Of a DNA stretch of 64,000 bases, positions 61,426-64,000 are shown in pieces. Positions within the stretch are counted from its first letter, which is position 1, and every line of letters begins with the position of its first letter. The stretch is from CASICS01 sp045564455 (GTDB lineage: Bacteria; Pseudomonadota; Gammaproteobacteria; Magnimaribacterales; AG-339-G14): assembly GCA_045564455.1 (NCBI GenBank), contig JBJLHG010000001.1, positions 124,001 through 188,000 of the forward strand, written 5' to 3'. The position numbers and the translations under genes were made by a program. A model generated the notes under the pieces. The model did not search any database. It was not told the origin of the DNA and saw only the letters and a list, made by a program, of their open reading frames with translations.

Positions 61426-64000
61426 ATGAACCTAAATTCAACTAAATACTTATTCTTAGTTCTTTCAATCTTCGTTATAGTTTCTTGTGGTGGCTCCGGT
61501 GATACTGACATTGCTTCGCCCGGTGAACTAGCACCACTAGCAGCCCCAGCTAGTTCTTCTAGTACTGCAGCTACTGCTGGTAGCACTTTATTAACAGGAA
61601 CATGTCCTACTTCTTCGTTTATCTCTAATGATGCAACGCTTGCTGGAAACACATTATGTGCAATTACGGGACCAATTACTTCAGATCTTACTTTGACAAC
61701 TGATGTAATGTATCGTTTATCTGGTTTAGTTGATGTTGGAGTCGATATAGGGGGCGGAGACGTTCTAAAAACTGGAGGAGTTTCTGCAACATTAACGATT
61801 CCTGCTGGTGTAACGATTGCTCAAAAAACACCTGATGATTATCTTGTTGTTCAAAGAGGTTCGAAAATAATTGCTAATGGAACAAGATCTAATCCTATCA
61901 GATTTACTGCAGCTTCTGCTGTTGATGGAACTTTAACTAATCCGGAAAGTGCAACTGGTCTTTGGGGAGGAATAGTAATTTTAGGAAAAGCACCAATTAA
62001 TAGATGTGATGCCGCTAATTTAAACACTGCAGATTGTGAAAGAGTGGTTGAGGGTTCTACTACTGCTATTATGGGTGGAGCTTCTCCAGCTGATAACTCT
62101 GGTGTCTTAAACTTTGTAAGAGTTGAATATGCAGGTAAAGAAATATTCACAGGTAACGAATTAAATGGTATTACCTTTGGTGGTGTTGGTTATGGTACCG
62201 AAGTAGACTACGTTCAAATTCATAACAACCAAGATGATTGCGTAGAGTTTTTTGGTGGAACTGTAAATGTCAAACATTTAGTTTGCACGAATGCAGGTGA
62301 TGATAATCTTGATATTGATTGGGGTTATCAAGGAAAAATGCAATTTGTTGTTGTTAAACAAAATGTTGGCGCAGGTGATCACATTGTGGAATCAGACAAC
62401 ACAAACTCTGATGCAACAGTAGGCTACCTAACAGAGCCTAGATCACAACCAATGGTTGCCAACTTTACCTTTATTGGAGGAGGAGCTGACGAACCACTTA
62501 AGTATAAAGAAGGTGTATCTGGAATTTATATCAATGGTATTGTTGTAAATCAAGCATCGCAAAATCTCATAGAGGGTACTTTTAAAGAAACTATCCAAGA
62601 TGGCTTATTAACAGATAAAATTGCCCATCATTCCATATTTTTTGATTCAGGTAATGACACAAATTTCCCTGTAGTGTTCACCAATTCAACAGGTGCCGCT
62701 GCTACTGACATAGTAACTGATGCAGAGTTCGAAGCATCACTTACATCAAGATCAACTAACTTAAACTTTGGATCCAACACTTTGGTAGACACATATTTCT
62801 TGGGTGATACAGAATCTGCTGTTCCTAGCGCTTTCTCCATAGGATCAAAGAACGCTATGTGTGCAGTTCAAAGACCAGGTACAGCTACCGGTGCTCTTTC
62901 TGAACTATGCCCTGCTTATGATGACACTAAATACTCAGTTAATACTTGGTTTTCAGCGACTGATTATATTGGTGCATTTTCACCTGGGTCTGATGCAGAA
63001 AATAACTGGGCTGCAGGTTGGACAGTTGGTTTATTTACCGATCCTGCATGTCCAGCTGGAACTCTTGAATCAGAAGTTCTCTTAGGTAGAAAAGTTTGTG
63101 ACTTAAGCGGAGTTATAACAGATGACCTAACTCTAGTTGCAGGAAACTATTATAAGCTTGATGGTAAAGTTCAAATCGGTGTTGATGTAGGAGCAGATAG
63201 CTTAGCTGCAAACGGTGATACAGCTACACTAACTATTAATCCTGGCGTTACAGTTTTTGGTGAATCAGGTAATGACTATTTAGTTGTCATGAGAGGGTCC
63301 GATATTAATGCTGTTGGAACAAGATCAGCTCCAATTGTGATGACCGGAAGACTAGATATTCTTGGTCAAGCAGATGTTAACTCGACACGAGGACTTTGGG
63401 GTGGATTAGTCATTCTTGGTCAATCACCTATCAATAAGTGTACATACACAGGAGGAGCAAAAGCTTCCCCTTGTGAAAAAGTGGTTGAGGGATCAGCTGG
63501 AGATGTAATGGGTGGTGAATTCCCTACTGACAGCAGTGGAGCACTCAAATATTTAAGAGTTCAGTATGCAGGATATGAGGTATTTCCAGGTAATGAGCTA
63601 AATGGAATCACTTTTGGTGGTGTTGGAAGCGGTACTTCGGTTGAATACATCCAAGTGCATAACAATGCTGACGATTGCGTTGAGTTCTTTGGTGGAACAG
63701 TCGATGTGAAACGTTTGATATGTACTGGATCAGATGATGATAACTTGGACATTGATTGGGGTTATCAAGGAAGACTTCAATACGTAATAGTTCAACAGGC
63801 CAACGATAAAGGTGATCACATTGTAGAATCAGACAACACAAACTCTGATGCATTAGTAGGCTACCTAACAGAGCCTAGATCAAACCCCATTGTTTCTAAT
63901 TTCACATTTGTAAGCAGAGGTCATGACGAGATATTCAAGTTAAAAGAGGGTGTATCAGGTCAATATTATAATGGAGTTGCTGCAGTCCTTAACGCAGCTT
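61426..64000 (+). CDS. Large surface lipoprotein with duplicated domain (3' partial)
   Basis: Open from the ATG at 61426 to the window end (858 codons), with no stop. Lipobox 'FVIVSC' (Cys21), then a Gly/Ser/Ala/Pro linker to about residue 58. Two long homologous units follow, about 479 residues apart. Each has 'GLWGG.VILG..PIN.C', a Cys-bounded loop, 'VVEGS....MGG', 'VRVEYAG', 'GNELNGITFGGVG.GT', 'DDCVEFFGGTV', 'DDNLDIDWGYQG' and 'GDHIVESDNTNSDA.VGYLTEPRS'. The pattern suits a right-handed parallel beta-helix. Similar lipoproteins stand near TonB receptors in marine bacteria. The upstream Pho-box arrays imply induction by phosphate limitation, so capture or hydrolysis of organic phosphorus is a reasonable guess, not shown. 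Confidence 0.85.
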   Translation, partial: MNLNSTKYLFLVLSIFVIVSCGGSGDTDIASPGELAPLAAPASSSSTAATAGSTLLTGTCPTSSFISNDATLAGNTLCAITGPITSDLTLTTDVMYRLSGLVDVGVDIGGGDVLKTGGVSATLTIPAGVTIAQKTPDDYLVVQRGSKIIANGTRSNPIRFTAASAVDGTLTNPESATGLWGGIVILGKAPINRCDAANLNTADCERVVEGSTTAIMGGASPADNSGVLNFVRVEYAGKEIFTGNELNGITFGGVGYGTEVDYVQIHNNQDDCVEFFGGTVNVKHLVCTNAGDDNLDIDWGYQGKMQFVVVKQNVGAGDHIVESDNTNSDATVGYLTEPRSQPMVANFTFIGGGADEPLKYKEGVSGIYINGIVVNQASQNLIEGTFKETIQDGLLTDKIAHHSIFFDSGNDTNFPVVFTNSTGAAATDIVTDAEFEASLTSRSTNLNFGSNTLVDTYFLGDTESAVPSAFSIGSKNAMCAVQRPGTATGALSELCPAYDDTKYSVNTWFSATDYIGAFSPGSDAENNWAAGWTVGLFTDPACPAGTLESEVLLGRKVCDLSGVITDDLTLVAGNYYKLDGKVQIGVDVGADSLAANGDTATLTINPGVTVFGESGNDYLVVMRGSDINAVGTRSAPIVMTGRLDILGQADVNSTRGLWGGLVILGQSPINKCTYTGGAKASPCEKVVEGSAGDVMGGEFPTDSSGALKYLRVQYAGYEVFPGNELNGITFGGVGSGTSVEYIQVHNNADDCVEFFGGTVDVKRLICTGSDDDNLDIDWGYQGRLQYVIVQQANDKGDHIVESDNTNSDALVGYLTEPRSNPIVSNFTFVSRGHDEIFKLKEGVSGQYYNGVAAVLNAA
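62374..62447 (+). repeat. Near-identical DNA repeat inside the lipoprotein gene, copy 1
   Basis: About 74 nt encoding 'GDHIVESDNTNSDATVGYL' onward. It is almost the same as 63811-63884, exactly 1437 nt (479 codons) away. The low divergence here, against weaker similarity elsewhere in the units, suggests gene conversion or strong selection. Confidence 0.85.
63811..63884 (+). repeat. Near-identical DNA repeat inside the lipoprotein gene, copy 2
   Basis: Partner of 62374-62447, differing at only a handful of bases, including a small cluster at the 'A.VGY' codons. Confidence 0.85.

Noticed and set aside
61398..63853. Several minus-strand and shifted ORFs in the lipoprotein region
   Set aside because: They arise as shadows of the long open frame starting at 61426, which has a lipobox, a ribosome site and internal repeats.

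Overview
The window is a 64 kb piece of an AT-rich (roughly one-third G+C by eye), tightly packed gammaproteobacterial chromosome. Gene order matches Pseudomonas-type neighbourhoods in several places: lolCD-exbBD-lpxK-kdsB-murB; csiV-mfd / gap-nqrABCDEF-apbE-nqrM; and aceA-purB-mnmA / icd-clpS-clpA / infA. Short intergenic gaps, overlapping convergent genes, frequent TTG starts, TonB receptors, paired acyl-CoA dehydrogenases and a glyoxylate-shunt enzyme fit a streamlined marine heterotroph of the SAR86 kind. That lineage call is inference. No phage, IS element, CRISPR array or rRNA was seen. One tRNA (Ser-UGA) is present.

Layout. 1-4.4 kb: the end of lolA, serS, sohB, a small membrane protein, an RRM RNA-binding protein, then two paralogous two-helix mini-proteins on the minus strand. 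4.5-13 kb: a class III CoA-transferase, an outer-membrane barrel protein, an alpha/beta hydrolase fused to a polytopic membrane domain, an SGNH hydrolase and a large TonB-dependent receptor. 13-15.4 kb: tRNA-Ser, a GST-like protein, a structured RNA of unknown family and trpS. 15.4-19.5 kb: an unknown protein, an MFS transporter, a dienoyl-CoA-reductase-like SDR and an aldehyde dehydrogenase. 19.5-27.6 kb: an envelope operon of LolF, LolD, ExbB, ExbD, an MsbA-LpxK fusion, KdsB, MurB and a DUF1285 protein. 27.6-31.7 kb: ETF dehydrogenase with three frameshifts, etfBA and nfuA. 31.7-36.8 kb: sbcB, csiV and a shortened mfd. 36.9-47.6 kb: two acyl-CoA dehydrogenases, a gap-like gene and the complete Na+-translocating NADH:quinone reductase with its maturation factors. 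47.6-55.9 kb: aceA, purB, mnmA, icd, clpS, clpA and infA. 56-64 kb: a phosphate-themed block of sixA, phoBR, ppk2-ppx, a decayed porin, a small secreted protein, Pho-box-like repeat arrays and the start of a large repeat-built lipoprotein that runs off the window.

How the genes work together. Acyl-CoA dehydrogenases pass electrons to ETF (EtfAB) and on to ETF-QO. Nqr oxidises NADH and pumps Na+, and TonB/ExbBD energises the outer-membrane receptors. Icd and AceA set the split between TCA cycle and glyoxylate shunt. PhoBR very probably controls the lipoprotein at the right edge, and perhaps the neighbouring secreted protein.

Most interesting observations: (1) the ~185-nt pseudoknotted RNA between its own promoter and terminator, directly before trpS; (2) an apparently true MsbA-LpxK fusion; (3) three single-base homopolymer insertions confined to one essential-looking gene (ETF-QO); (4) a porin remnant with six in-frame stops and no frameshift, beside Pho-box arrays; (5) a lipoprotein with an internal duplication of period 479 codons.
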